Positions 1 to 9,218 of a DNA stretch of 64,000 bases are shown piece after piece (position 1 is the first letter of the stretch; each line of letters opens with the position of its first letter). The position numbers and the translations under genes are program-made. The notes beneath the pieces are model-generated. The model saw only the letters and a program-made list of their open reading frames with translations. It searched no databases and was not told the origin of the DNA. This DNA is from Nitrososphaeraceae archaeon. Lineage in GTDB: Archaea; Thermoproteota; Nitrososphaeria; Nitrososphaerales; Nitrososphaeraceae. The DNA is taken from positions 29,296 through 93,295 of the forward strand of contig JAJPHM010000017.1 in NCBI GenBank assembly GCA_021325295.1. The letters run 5' to 3'.

Positions 1-420
1 CTCTCATTTGTTATTGCTACTTTGAATGTTATGGTAACAGTCTATTATTTGGCCATCAAAAATATACCACAGCTACAAATTGTATTTCCAAGCTTTGCAA
101 TATGGGCCATAGTAATAACAATAATAGGCGCGCCAGTATCGGTTGCGTTAGGCTGGCTTCACATAAAGAGAAGTCCGGCTTATCGCTCTGAACTTGATGT
201 AAGTGTCGAGGCCAATCCATACAATTACAAGTTGCCGCCAGGTTATTGGAAAGAGGCAGTTGCGCCACTCTTGCTAGAATTGCTAAGACTGAACCTTAAG
301 TTATTAAACAAGGAAACTCTGACTGAAAGTGAAAAGGAGTCTTTGAAAGAGCTTCAAGGCAAGATGGAGAGACTGATAAACGGTGGATATCTTGGAGCAC
401 ACAAACGGATGACTAATTGA
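1..420 (+). CDS. Partial membrane protein, C-terminal part
   Basis: The reading frame is open from the first base of the window, so the gene begins upstream; a TTG at 22 is the first possible internal start. The visible part has two hydrophobic segments in its first ~45 residues (around VMVTVYYLAI and AIWAIVITIIGAPVSVALGW), then a soluble, charged tail rich in Leu, Lys and Glu that probably forms helices and ends at the stop at 418-420. I do not recognise a family. The layout fits a small inner-membrane protein with a cytoplasmic helical tail. The following glycosyltransferase lies 124 bp downstream on the same strand, so a link to cell-surface polysaccharide work is possible but not shown. 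Confidence 0.6.
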   Translation, partial: LSFVIATLNVMVTVYYLAIKNIPQLQIVFPSFAIWAIVITIIGAPVSVALGWLHIKRSPAYRSELDVSVEANPYNYKLPPGYWKEAVAPLLLELLRLNLKLLNKETLTESEKESLKELQGKMERLINGGYLGAHKRMTN

Positions 421-544
421 ATGTATTTTCTTTATCGTATCTTGGCTTTGTATCATGATAACGGATCTCTCGTCAACAAACTTCATCGTGGTTCCATGCT
501 AGGTAAGGAAGAAATTTCTGAATTTCACTTGGCAGGAAACTGAC

Positions 545-1690
545 TTGAAGATTTTGATGGTTTCAGGAGAATATCCTCCGATGAAAGGAGGAGTTGGCAG
601 GTACACCAGCAACCTAGTGCGCGCGTTGAGACAGCATGCAGATGTTGTAGTCGTCTGCAACAAATCCAATGAAGCAGTGGATGAAAATATCCATAACTTG
701 CTTACGCCGGGCGATCGGAATAATTCCGATGCCATAAGGAAAATTGTTAGAGAAACTAGGCCAGATGTAGTTCATGTACAGTATGAAGTTGGCATGTATG
801 AGATAAGTAAAAGTATGTTTACCATTCAAAATTTGAATGGTTCTACCTTAAAAGAATTTTATTTATCCACGGATGTTCCGACTGTAACTACTATTCATTC
901 AATATACCCTCTCGAAGAATATATGGCATTTGTGAAAGATAGAATTTGGAAAAAAGACGGAAGATTCAGTTTTCTCCCTCTTAGACTGAGAGCGCATATG
1001 AAAAGGTGGATGTTGAAGAGGCATTATAATCGTCTGACCAAGATAAAGGATTATTCCGATGAAATAATTAACTTATCAAAATCAGTTCATGAGATCACTG
1101 GTCGAGGTAGCGTCGTATACCATGGCGCCGAACCTTCACCTGTATACACAGGAAAACAGGCATTGCGAGAGGAGATGGGCTTGCCAAGTGATGAGAAGCT
1201 ACTTCTTGCGTTTGGCCATATCCTTGATAGCAAGGGTTTCGATATACTCAATAACTTACAACTTCCCGATGGATGGAAACTCGTAATCAAACAGACCACT
1301 AGGCTTGGCCAAGAACAATCACAGCCAGTACAGAATGCGATAAACCTCAATACTGACTACATGGACGACCAAAACCTATCAAAATTATTCTTTGCATGCG
1401 ACGCTATGATATTTACGCGCAAGCTTACTTCTGTATCCGGTGTGCTATTTGACTCACTGGCTCATGGGCTACCTTTTGTAGCGACCAACTTGGCCTTCTT
1501 CAGAGAGTTTGCAGAAATGGGCCTTGGAGTGGTGGCAGAAAGAGAGGCAGATTCTCTGAGCAATGCAATTTTACGATTAGCCCAGAATTATGATGCATTT
1601 GCCAAAAATGTTGAAAGGTTTAAGCCCCAGCTAAAGTGGAATATTGTTGCATCTCAACACATGAATATTTATTCCAAGATGCTCAATTAG
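545..1690 (+). CDS. Glycosyltransferase family 4-like protein
   Basis: The 381-residue protein begins with the typical N-terminal Rossmann strand and glycine loop of GT-B glycosyltransferases (MKILMVSGEYPPMKGGVGRY), followed by DVVVVCN and VVHVQYEVG segments that match the acceptor domain of family GT4. The C-terminal half has the nucleotide-sugar domain: LLLAFGHILDSKGFD and the SGVLFDSLAHGLPFVATN segment. In that segment the classical EX7E glutamates are not both present (Ser and Asp stand at those places), so the donor site is degenerate. The start is a TTG at 545 because the GT-B first strand begins right there. It probably transfers a sugar to a surface glycan or lipid; the substrate cannot be told. 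A T-rich run follows the stop. Confidence 0.85.
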   Translation: MKILMVSGEYPPMKGGVGRYTSNLVRALRQHADVVVVCNKSNEAVDENIHNLLTPGDRNNSDAIRKIVRETRPDVVHVQYEVGMYEISKSMFTIQNLNGSTLKEFYLSTDVPTVTTIHSIYPLEEYMAFVKDRIWKKDGRFSFLPLRLRAHMKRWMLKRHYNRLTKIKDYSDEIINLSKSVHEITGRGSVVYHGAEPSPVYTGKQALREEMGLPSDEKLLLAFGHILDSKGFDILNNLQLPDGWKLVIKQTTRLGQEQSQPVQNAINLNTDYMDDQNLSKLFFACDAMIFTRKLTSVSGVLFDSLAHGLPFVATNLAFFREFAEMGLGVVAEREADSLSNAILRLAQNYDAFAKNVERFKPQLKWNIVASQHMNIYSKMLN

Positions 1691-1731
1691 ATTTTTTTTT
1701 CTTCCCAAGCTATCACTATAGAAACTGAAAT

Positions 1732-1752
1732 AACATCAACTAAAGTGATGTT
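1732..1752 (+). terminator. Stem-loop after the glycosyltransferase gene
   Basis: A perfect 7-bp stem (AACATCA with TGATGTT, 7-base loop) lies 42 bases after the stop codon, with a T-run (1691-1700) just upstream of it. Archaeal termination relies mainly on the T-tract, so the T-run is probably the stop signal and the hairpin an RNA 3'-end structure. The call is from sequence symmetry only. Confidence 0.35.
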
Positions 1753-1853
1753 GTATTTGCAACAAGAAAATTTGCCAATGTTTCAGTTATTGATGTTCCA
1801 TACCGCATAAATACAATTTTTGCTTATTTGCTTTATTATATTCAAGATCTAAA

Positions 1854-3299
1854 TTGAAAGTGACGAGAAAAGGATTTGAAATATTTGGTATATTGCTGTC
1901 GGCGTCATTAATTCTGGCAAATATATTTTCAGCATTCATCTATACTGGTGATAATGCCACCAAAGCATTTGCAACAGATCTGAATTCAAGTGACTTGCCA
2001 ATAGGAAGCACAATAATACAACACAAAGCTATTGCTTCAAGTACCGGAACTATAAACAATAATGTAACTATCTTGGCACCGAGGACGGATGCTATCTATA
2101 GTGGCACTATATCGTGGACAGCAAGCAGACCAGTCGAGCTGTATGTATTACATGCATATCCCATTGACACAGGTCAAACGGTAAACGGCATGTTTGGGCA
2201 ACCATTAACTATCACTGTAAACAACCATCTCTATGCTGCAGCAGATGTAGTTGACAGCAGTTCAGGACAGGTGGAAAGTGCAGTATTTAGCGGCAATGCG
2301 TTGTTGTTAGTATCCAGTTCCGGAACCTTTGTAGCTGAATACACACTTAGGGCTACAGTAGATACAGCAACAATAGTAAGCGACTTCAGTAATGCAATAC
2401 CGGCTTCTACGAATCAGAAAATTGTAGGCAATAATACCAAAGCCAATGTAACAAGGACTATTAACACTTCGTCGTTTTCAGTGAGATGGAGTGCTCAAAT
2501 GGGTGAACAGATAGAATCGTTGAAATGGTCGGGACTGCCTGGACAGGAGATGGCTAGAGGAGCTGCATTTTCCAGCCCATTAATGCAATGTGCCTCTCAG
2601 CTATGGGGTGACAGCTGGGCCGCACCAGATCCTCAGACAGGAGGCAAGGTCTTGGTTGGATATGCCACACCGCCTGGCTTCTTTGAGTCTTCTGGAAATA
2701 CTGTAACCCTTAATGGGACAAGTGTAGGATGCAGCCCAACAAGCCAGCTTCTGCATCCAATCGGCATAAGGGATACTTACCAATTCTTTAATTCGGGCCC
2801 GCAAGCCAACATAATAAAAGTAACTAGGGAGTTTGACTTTGGTAATTCAAATGCAACAATATTTCCGCAAGGCATATTCAGGCCATACATACCAAGGCTT
2901 GATGCCTCGAGGTTCAGCGAGGTGCTTTACCCTACTACGACTGGCGCTAACGCTGGCCGAGGAAACATTGCAGACCTGACCGTTGGCCCGTCTAACCCGC
3001 TTTATTGCAAGTTTGGCTGCATGGCTGACAACTGGAATGGAGGTTGGTTTGCGCTACGTGATCCTACGACACAAGCTGGTGTAATAGTCAAGCACGATTA
3101 CTCTGTTGACCAATCGGGAAATAGCCTAAGATCAAAGTTATGGATAGATTGGGACGACCCTGCTCAAACTGCAACATCAATAGTACTCGTGCAACCTGAC
3201 GATGGACTAAGTGGCAAGGTAACTGAAGCTGAGTCATTGTGTTTCTTTAACAGGTCTACTTGGAATGCTTCATCTAGCGTGCTACCAGATGGTTGCTGA
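1854..3299 (+). CDS. Secreted protein of unknown function
   Basis: The 481-residue product starts at a TTG (1854) followed by basic residues and a hydrophobic stretch (about residues 10-30, GILLSASLILANIFSAFIY), a signal peptide or N-terminal anchor. The rest is Ser/Thr/Asn-rich with many N-glycosylation sequons (Asn-X-Ser/Thr) and a few cysteines near the C-terminus (CKFGC, and a Cys as last residue), typical of archaeal surface proteins. No catalytic motif is recognised. It sits between a glycosyltransferase and the oligosaccharyltransferase AglB, so it may be a glycosylated surface protein, but this is inference from position and composition. Confidence 0.8.
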   Translation: MKVTRKGFEIFGILLSASLILANIFSAFIYTGDNATKAFATDLNSSDLPIGSTIIQHKAIASSTGTINNNVTILAPRTDAIYSGTISWTASRPVELYVLHAYPIDTGQTVNGMFGQPLTITVNNHLYAAADVVDSSSGQVESAVFSGNALLLVSSSGTFVAEYTLRATVDTATIVSDFSNAIPASTNQKIVGNNTKANVTRTINTSSFSVRWSAQMGEQIESLKWSGLPGQEMARGAAFSSPLMQCASQLWGDSWAAPDPQTGGKVLVGYATPPGFFESSGNTVTLNGTSVGCSPTSQLLHPIGIRDTYQFFNSGPQANIIKVTREFDFGNSNATIFPQGIFRPYIPRLDASRFSEVLYPTTTGANAGRGNIADLTVGPSNPLYCKFGCMADNWNGGWFALRDPTTQAGVIVKHDYSVDQSGNSLRSKLWIDWDDPAQTATSIVLVQPDDGLSGKVTEAESLCFFNRSTWNASSSVLPDGC

Positions 3300-3467
3300 A
3301 GACCAGTTGAAAGACTCAAGTTCGGACAATGGCCCAATAGCTAATCACCCTTCTAATCTGTCGACTCAAGATAGCCGTTAGCTGATAGGATCATCCAACC
3401 TTTTCCTTGCCATATGAGCGTGAGGAATGGAGTGCCTGTCAGGGCAGTCAGGTAGGTCTATGTACGT

Positions 3468-6266
3468 CTACTTTGGTTCTATCTTGATTGACAATATTCT
3501 GGCATCATTTGGATTTACTGGCTGGTCCTGGAACTGACCTGTCATAGTCGGCAGCTTGGCTATCTTGTCAACAACATCCATTCCTTCAATCACCTTGCCA
3601 AAGGCTGTGTACTGCCTATCCAGGAAGGTCGAGTTTTGCAGCACTATAAAGAACTGCGAGCCGCCGCTATTTGGATCTGAAGATCTGGCCATCGACACTA
3701 TTCCCCTAGTATGCGAGATGTCGTTGAATTCCGCAGGTATGGAATATCCTGGCCCTCCTGTGCCCCACGTGCTCCTGTCAGTGCCATTTACTCTTGTGTT
3801 GGGGTCTCCTCCCTGTATCACAAACCCTGGAACAATTCTGTGGAATAGCGTGCCATCATAGAATCCCTTTCTTGCCAGATTCTCAAAGTTTGCAACAGTC
3901 TTGGGAGCTGCCTTGGGGAAGAACTCGATCTTTATTACGCCCTGCGAAGTGGTTATTACAGCTGTTTCGTTTGAAGGTACCATATCTGCTGGTGTAACAG
4001 AAGTCGGGTTCTTTTCTGTTGCGGTAGAGTTGGCTGTCTTTGGCACTATTCCCTGCTGGGTTGCGTTATACGGGTCGTTTGTAGGCCTAGGCATGTAATC
4101 GTGGTTGACTTTGTATACCAGCACACCAAAGACCAGTCCTGGTTTGTCGCTGTTAAAGCTTGGTGAGGAATAGACCAGGTACAGTGGCTGTCCACTCGGG
4201 CCATTTGCTGGATACTTCACATCCTTTACATAAAGGCCAACACTTCCGGGCTGATAGGTAGGCGACGGGTTGGTAAGGCTGCCGCCGCTAAACGATGCGT
4301 AGCTTACAGGTGCAAACGGAAATAGATGTCCCAGAAGCGTTGTGTTCCAGAACAGTGGAGTTGGGGTGAACCCATCCTGCTCCAGATACTTGTGCTCATC
4401 TAATCCTCCAATTCTCATAAACCACTGCTTTTTGCTTTCGTCTCCTCCCTGCCCCAGAATGTAAAACGATGTATTGTTCAGAGCAGAGAACCTCTGCGCG
4501 ACAGTGTATACTATAATATAGTCGGCCTTGATGTCCCTTGCAATCTGCAGGCCGCTCTCCTTGTCATCAACGAGCATCTTTGCTATCGTTGCAATCTTGG
4601 TCGAATTGAGGGTGGCATTGTCTACATAAGTTGTCCTGTTTGATAGGGTCGTTATCCAGTAGCCATAGTCCCACCATGCGGCTATCTTTGAGTCTGGCGG
4701 AGTGTTTGCTTTGATCCAGTTGAGCGCATCTGTCCAGTCACTCGTAGTGGTCCTGTATCCAGTGCCACCATTTGCAATAGAAGCAGGGACATCTGCCGAG
4801 CTTACCCAGTTGGCATTGATTGGATAAAACATTGGAACAGATAGCAGCATAATTATCACGATGGCATAGGATATCCTGATATACTTGCCTGGCTGGTATG
4901 ACCTTGGGCTTGCAAACTCTACCCTCTTGGTCGGGGCATTCTTTGAACTTGAGGAGACAGACATTGCCCTGTAGTCTAGGACGCTCCTTGTGACTTCATA
5001 GAGGCCTATGCCTCCCAGAACAATTATGCCAATAGATGCATATACCAGCAATCTGGCAAACGTTGCACTTACATAGACTGCGGTAAATCCAAGTATCAGG
5101 GCAAAGACTGACATATCGTTTCTGCGGCGGAACGCCATCCACACGCCCAAGCCGGCAAACATGAGCAGTATAGAGTAGTCGGTAAAGTAATCTGCTATTG
5201 TGGGCGTAAAGTGCTCGGCAACTGACTCTACAAGCGGATTCTGTGTACTGAGGAACGGGTTGACTGCGTTGAGATACCTAAAGCTAATGTTTGAATAGGC
5301 TCCAGCCGCTGTTACTCCCACAGCCAGCGCCACAAATGCAATCAAAAGGTAGAGCAGATTTCTTGTCTCGCGGTGCGGGCCACTAAACCTCTTGACAAAG
5401 TTTGCAATTACAAGGAATATAGTCCCGCCCAGCAGGGCAAAGCCCGGAAGGCTCTTGACAAAGAGAAGTCCCGGCCTTGGGAATATCAAGATGCTCAAAA
5501 GTGTGGCAACAGTAAAGGCGATGGCTACATACATCGGGATGTTTGTATCTTTTCTGAAGAACGGGAGTGCAATAAGGAAAAACGAGATGGGGATGCTAAA
5601 GTATTCGATACCTCCCCAGGCTCCATTTGCCACGGCAAGGAAGAAGCCTCCAGCAATAGCCTTTGGGATGGCATACTTGACTTCCTTGTGCTTGATTGCA
5701 GATATGAACAAATAAACTGCGATGAGTCCGTAAAACAGCCCAAGTGGCTCTGACTTGAACCATCCAAGGTTGCCTCTTTCAATTATTGCAGGACTAAATG
5801 CAAACAGCAGCGCTGAAAAGAGACCTGCGGTGGTCCCTGCAAGCACCCTTACCAGTGCAAATACTACGATTACAGTAAGCGAGCCCACCACTACAGGCAG
5901 GATTATTGTAAAATCAAGAAGCGACATGCCCCCTCCAAATGCCTTGTACAGGAAGGCAGTAGTCATGTGCAGTGCTGACTGGGATGTTGCTGCAATATCT
6001 CGTCCCTCAGGATACCAAGTCATCGTATCGTGCCACTTTAGGTAGGCATCAAGTCCATGGTCCAGAAGATACTGCGTTGCCCTGTAGTCAAAGTAGGGGT
6101 CAAACTCGTTGAGGTAAAAGCCGTATTTGGAAGGATACGACCTCATTATAAAAGCGGTGGTAAAAGCAATGGCTAGTATCCCTATAACAAGGAGATGTCT
6201 GGCTTCAAATTTAAACGAGCCAGCCGAAAATATGGTCCTGCTTCCTTCTAGCACAGTGGTTTTCAT
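3468..6266 (-). CDS. aglB: Oligosaccharyltransferase AglB/Stt3 fused to a cyclophilin domain
   Basis: The 932-residue protein transfers a lipid-linked oligosaccharide to asparagine in N-X-S/T sequons outside the cell membrane. The N-terminal part has the Stt3 first external loop with the acidic catalytic motif EFDPYFDYR (residues 54-62), then about 12 membrane segments, and the family signature WWDYG at 531-535 at the start of the soluble domain. Residues ~767-932 are a complete cyclophilin-type peptidyl-prolyl isomerase: VIKIEFFPKAAPKTVANF, FHRIVPGFVIQGGD (catalytic Arg near 810) and SQFFI. AglB proteins normally end after the soluble domain, so this is a gene fusion that places a prolyl isomerase next to the glycosylation site. 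The frame is continuous across the join, with a Thr/Asn-rich linker. An ATG start at 6266 precedes a basic, then hydrophobic N-terminus. Confidence 0.95.
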   Translation of the reverse strand: MKTTVLEGSRTIFSAGSFKFEARHLLVIGILAIAFTTAFIMRSYPSKYGFYLNEFDPYFDYRATQYLLDHGLDAYLKWHDTMTWYPEGRDIAATSQSALHMTTAFLYKAFGGGMSLLDFTIILPVVVGSLTVIVVFALVRVLAGTTAGLFSALLFAFSPAIIERGNLGWFKSEPLGLFYGLIAVYLFISAIKHKEVKYAIPKAIAGGFFLAVANGAWGGIEYFSIPISFFLIALPFFRKDTNIPMYVAIAFTVATLLSILIFPRPGLLFVKSLPGFALLGGTIFLVIANFVKRFSGPHRETRNLLYLLIAFVALAVGVTAAGAYSNISFRYLNAVNPFLSTQNPLVESVAEHFTPTIADYFTDYSILLMFAGLGVWMAFRRRNDMSVFALILGFTAVYVSATFARLLVYASIGIIVLGGIGLYEVTRSVLDYRAMSVSSSSKNAPTKRVEFASPRSYQPGKYIRISYAIVIIMLLSVPMFYPINANWVSSADVPASIANGGTGYRTTTSDWTDALNWIKANTPPDSKIAAWWDYGYWITTLSNRTTYVDNATLNSTKIATIAKMLVDDKESGLQIARDIKADYIIVYTVAQRFSALNNTSFYILGQGGDESKKQWFMRIGGLDEHKYLEQDGFTPTPLFWNTTLLGHLFPFAPVSYASFSGGSLTNPSPTYQPGSVGLYVKDVKYPANGPSGQPLYLVYSSPSFNSDKPGLVFGVLVYKVNHDYMPRPTNDPYNATQQGIVPKTANSTATEKNPTSVTPADMVPSNETAVITTSQGVIKIEFFPKAAPKTVANFENLARKGFYDGTLFHRIVPGFVIQGGDPNTRVNGTDRSTWGTGGPGYSIPAEFNDISHTRGIVSMARSSDPNSGGSQFFIVLQNSTFLDRQYTAFGKVIEGMDVVDKIAKLPTMTGQFQDQPVNPNDARILSIKIEPK

Positions 6267-6448
6267 TAATTTGCCGCTTTTTTAAGGTACTGCCTGAAAA
6301 GTCGGCAGCATCCGGCATAAGTATGAATGGACCTAGACTGGGCATTTGGTTTACCATGAACGGGTTCTGGCCCGGTATGTCCTCTGCTCAATCCAGCAAT
6401 CTAACAATCTAACAATTCGGCAAGTCAGCCAGACAGGGGTGCGTCAAT

Positions 6449-7144
6449 TCATTCCCGAGCCAGAACCTTTACTTCGCATGCCCTGACCAGATCTTTGAAT
6501 TTTTTTGCATCAGCCTCAGATCCCACAATTGCCCCAAAATGCATAGGTATTGCCAGTTTTTTGGGTTTTATCTTCTCATTTACAGCTGCAGCCGCCTCTT
6601 CTGCCGTCATGACATATGTCCCCGAAACAGGCACCAAGGCGATGTCAGGGTTGGTGGATTGCATTTCAGAAATGATGTCAGTATCTCCAGTGTGGTATAA
6701 CCTGAGGCCATTTAGGGTAATAATAAATCCCACATTATTGTCAGACTTTGGATGAAATTTCTTGTTGGTATTATATGCAGGAACAGCCTGAATTGGAACA
6801 TCCTGCACTGTCAGGCTTTGACCGGGAGAGATTATTTTTACTTCACCAACATGAAGGCCCTTTAATTTCTCATGGCAGTTTGGAGCAGCCACTATGCTTG
6901 TTTTATCGCTGATAACATGCTTCAGGTCATCTTCGCTCAGGTGATCAAAATGATTATGTGATATAAGGACAATATCTGCATCTTTTTTGTTATGCTGCTC
7001 TTTTGAGAGCTGGTAGGGGTCGATATAGATTGTCTTTCTCTTTTGGCCGCCGCCTGCATTGCCGTCCTGAGCCACGATGCGGAACCCATCATGCCCCAGC
7101 CAGTGAATTTCGATTCCTCCGTAATCTAGCATACTATTTCCCAT
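6449..7144 (-). CDS. MBL-fold metal-dependent hydrolase (UlaG/UPF0173-like)
   Basis: The 231-residue protein has the metallo-beta-lactamase metal site HNHFDHL (HxHxDH) near residue 65, a second-sphere YHTGDTD strand and a late IPMHFG histidine, all in the order found in the short UPF0173/UlaG-like group. These enzymes hydrolyse phosphoester or lactone-type bonds with two metal ions in the cytoplasm; the natural substrate is not known for the archaeal members. Length is normal for the group. The start is the ATG at 7144. It is transcribed alone: the neighbours on the same strand are 182 bp or more away. Confidence 0.85.
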   Translation of the reverse strand: MGNSMLDYGGIEIHWLGHDGFRIVAQDGNAGGGQKRKTIYIDPYQLSKEQHNKKDADIVLISHNHFDHLSEDDLKHVISDKTSIVAAPNCHEKLKGLHVGEVKIISPGQSLTVQDVPIQAVPAYNTNKKFHPKSDNNVGFIITLNGLRLYHTGDTDIISEMQSTNPDIALVPVSGTYVMTAEEAAAAVNEKIKPKKLAIPMHFGAIVGSEADAKKFKDLVRACEVKVLARE

Positions 7145-7343
7145 ATGGTCGTTGAAAATTTAAAGGTGTTCATTTAAGGTGGGATTTGGCGCATGGATGC
7201 GTGTATGCATTATGCATGTATGTCTATTCAAAAGATATACAAACAATATCATCATGTCATATCATCTGTTCTTTACGTCTGCTTCTTTCTTTTTTTCTTC
7301 CTTTCTTCCTTTCCTCTTTTTTGCTTTCTTTTGTATCTGGCTC

Positions 7344-7619
7344 TTATAGCCCAACGCTTTCAATCAGATTTATTAATTCGCTGTATTGCTCGACAAATTT
7401 CCTGCCCTTTGGCGTAATAGATACTACACCATCAGAGCCGCGGCGGATCATGCCTTTTTCTTCCATTTCGCCAAAGTGCCCCATCATCTTGTCATAGGAC
7501 AGTCTTGAATAATGCTGGATTCTGGTAGGTCTGGCAGCGCCACACCTGATCGCATCTTCCTCTATTGCACAGAGTATGTCATGGTAGAGCTGGAGTTTAT
7601 GCCTTTTCTCTTGTTTCAA
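7344..7619 (-). CDS. Winged-helix DNA-binding regulator (archaeal small type)
   Basis: The product is about 91 residues and reads as one winged helix: an opening helix (LYHDILCAIEEDA), a recognition region (TRIQHYSRLSYDKMMGHFGEMEEKGMI) and the wing GVVSITPKGRKFVEQY, as in the small archaeal COG3432-type transcription regulators. The TTG at 7619 is preferred because a purine-rich ribosome binding site (GGAGGGTGGAGGAGA) lies directly before it; the frame is also open further upstream to 7649. It overlaps the end of the upstream membrane-protein gene by 23 bp, so the two are translated from one transcript. The partner membrane protein may be its sensor or target, which is inference. Confidence 0.8.
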   Translation of the reverse strand: MKQEKRHKLQLYHDILCAIEEDAIRCGAARPTRIQHYSRLSYDKMMGHFGEMEEKGMIRRGSDGVVSITPKGRKFVEQYSELINLIESVGL

Positions 7620-8451
7620 TCTCCTCCACCCTCCTGCTGGCAGTGACAACTTGGCGCATCACGTAGACAAATATCACAAGCGCTGCAAGCCTGGCAATCA
7701 AAGACCCCATGAATGATACGGTGCTATTGTCAAAATAGGCTATCACGAGTGAATACTGTTCAAGCCAGAACAGCGCAAAGGCAGCCGGTATGTATAGCAG
7801 CCTTATGTTACCTGCCCTGACAAGCGAGACTGTGGCAGTCTTGAGTATGTAGCCAAGTGCAACCATGTTAAATATCCTCATGTAAAAGCTGAGGTCTGCA
7901 AGCCTTGGATAGTCAAAGTAGGGAGTCGATGCCAAGGTGAATGTGGATAATATAAACGGAAACGGCACCATTATCAGAGGAATGAGACTTATCAGGACAT
8001 ACCTTCTCCTTGCCTGCCTATCCGCTTTCCTGCGAGCATGGCTGTAGTGAGAGCGGAACGAGTCTACCATATCTCTGTCCAGCCTGCTGCTAATTTCCCT
8101 TTCTGCGTCTGGGTGTCCTGCATTTTTGAGCTGATAAGATGCTGCAATTAAGGCAAAGCCTTCAGATTGCATGATGAGCTGAACCCAAAAGAATGCCGGA
8201 TTCAGTACAGGGTCCTGGGAATATACAAGGTTCAGGTGCTGGAAGATAAACGATATTGCAATAAAGATGAATCCAACAGGTAGCCCAAGGAGGTAGCCAA
8301 ATCCGGTGAACCTGTATGACTTTAGGAAGTACCAAGCGATTACAAAAGACAGAGATGTGGATACTATGGTGGCAATGAGGCTGAGCGGCGAAGCAATGGC
8401 TGGATTTACCAGCGCAAATGAATTCAGGATATTTGGATCTATGCCTGACAT
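7597..8451 (-). CDS. Polytopic membrane protein of unknown function
   Basis: The 284-residue protein has about seven hydrophobic segments (for example LIATIVSTSLSFVIAWYFL, GLPVGFIFIAISFIF and VLISLIPLIMVPFPFILSTFTLA), with a charged Arg-rich loop near residues 117-150. The last residues are charged (EEIETREKA). No known domain is recognised. It shares an overlapping junction with the downstream winged-helix regulator gene, so the pair is a two-gene operon; small thaumarchaeal membrane/winged-helix pairs of this form may be sensory, but I cannot show it. Start ATG at 8451. Confidence 0.75.
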   Translation of the reverse strand: MSGIDPNILNSFALVNPAIASPLSLIATIVSTSLSFVIAWYFLKSYRFTGFGYLLGLPVGFIFIAISFIFQHLNLVYSQDPVLNPAFFWVQLIMQSEGFALIAASYQLKNAGHPDAEREISSRLDRDMVDSFRSHYSHARRKADRQARRRYVLISLIPLIMVPFPFILSTFTLASTPYFDYPRLADLSFYMRIFNMVALGYILKTATVSLVRAGNIRLLYIPAAFALFWLEQYSLVIAYFDNSTVSFMGSLIARLAALVIFVYVMRQVVTASRRVEEIETREKA

Positions 8452-8722
8452 AGTTGCTCGTACCCTGCCTGTCTGCCTTCGCGACTGTATAATTATCGTG
8501 TCAGACTGAATTAAGGCTTGCTCCCTTCAGGAGAGTGTAATGTAGGATGGGACGGAACGGGACAGGCCAGAGTACCAGAAGAGCAAGAGTGACAATCAAT
8601 GAAGTTAATACACGATAATAGCAGACCAGCCTTCGAGATGGGCAAAAACATTCCATTCATTACCTGATCGATGGAGAACAGGATTCTGCCCTTTGTTAAT
8701 ATCTATCCATCTATCTATGTAT

Positions 8723-8884
8723 TCACTGACTACGAGCCAGAACCATTCTGTCGTCCTCGTCGTCCTGTGCCGCAGACATTATCATGTCCCAGCAGCCGCT
8801 GCAAAAATCCCTGTCGTCTACGACTCTCTGCTCAAATTTTATTGAATTCAAATTATAATCCAGGCCGCAATAAACGCATTTCAT
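8723..8884 (-). CDS. Small zinc-binding protein, 53 residues
   Basis: An ATG at 8884 opens a 53-codon frame ending at TGA 8723. It encodes a CxxC pair near the start (MKCVYCG) and a second one (CSGC) 22 residues later, then an acidic tail (DDEDD), the form of a small treble-clef or zinc-ribbon protein. It is below normal ORF length limits but the spaced cysteine pairs make chance unlikely. No strong ribosome binding site is present. It sits just downstream of another small zinc-finger gene on the same strand, 30 bp apart, so both may be co-transcribed. Function unknown. Confidence 0.6.
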   Translation of the reverse strand: MKCVYCGLDYNLNSIKFEQRVVDDRDFCSGCWDMIMSAAQDDEDDRMVLARSQ

Positions 8885-8914
8885 TTGTGCCCAGCCTTCT
8901 GAACGGTTTTGCTT

Positions 8915-9031
8915 TTAATACGAGTGATCCTCAACTTTGTGAGTCCTCAGTTCCCTAAAGCTGGCAAATGCGATGCCGCATTTTTCACATTTCCACTGAT
9001 TTGCTTTTGCCTTCTGGTAATCTCTGTACAT
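8915..9031 (-). CDS. C2H2 zinc-finger small protein
   Basis: The C-terminal part reads CEKCGIAFASFRELRTHKVEDH, a C2H2 zinc finger (C-x2-C-x12-H-x4-H), which fills most of the protein. The ATG at 9031 is preferred because GGAG lies six bases upstream, giving 38 residues; the same frame is open back to a TTG at 9133 (72 residues). Tiny C2H2 proteins are frequent in Nitrososphaera-type genomes and probably bind DNA or RNA, but targets are not known. Confidence 0.7.
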   Translation of the reverse strand: MYRDYQKAKANQWKCEKCGIAFASFRELRTHKVEDHSY

Positions 9032-9218
9032 GCTGTCTCCGACGTGGTAATTACCGGATCTATAATCATATACAACGGGATTGTAATTGACTTTGTATTT
9101 TATACTGCTCAAGTTATTTCTTGGAATCTTCAATCAAGTTAGCTTAAAAGTTGATTGGTAGCTCTCTACAGAACAAAGTTCTACGGTTTATAGTGTTTTA
9201 GCTGAATTTTCGCTTCCG

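Noticed and set aside
7255..7335. Polypyrimidine tract as a special element
   Set aside because: Such C/T tracts recur after several genes in this genome (for example near 14100, 17560 and 21600) and probably act in transcription termination; nothing more specific is visible.
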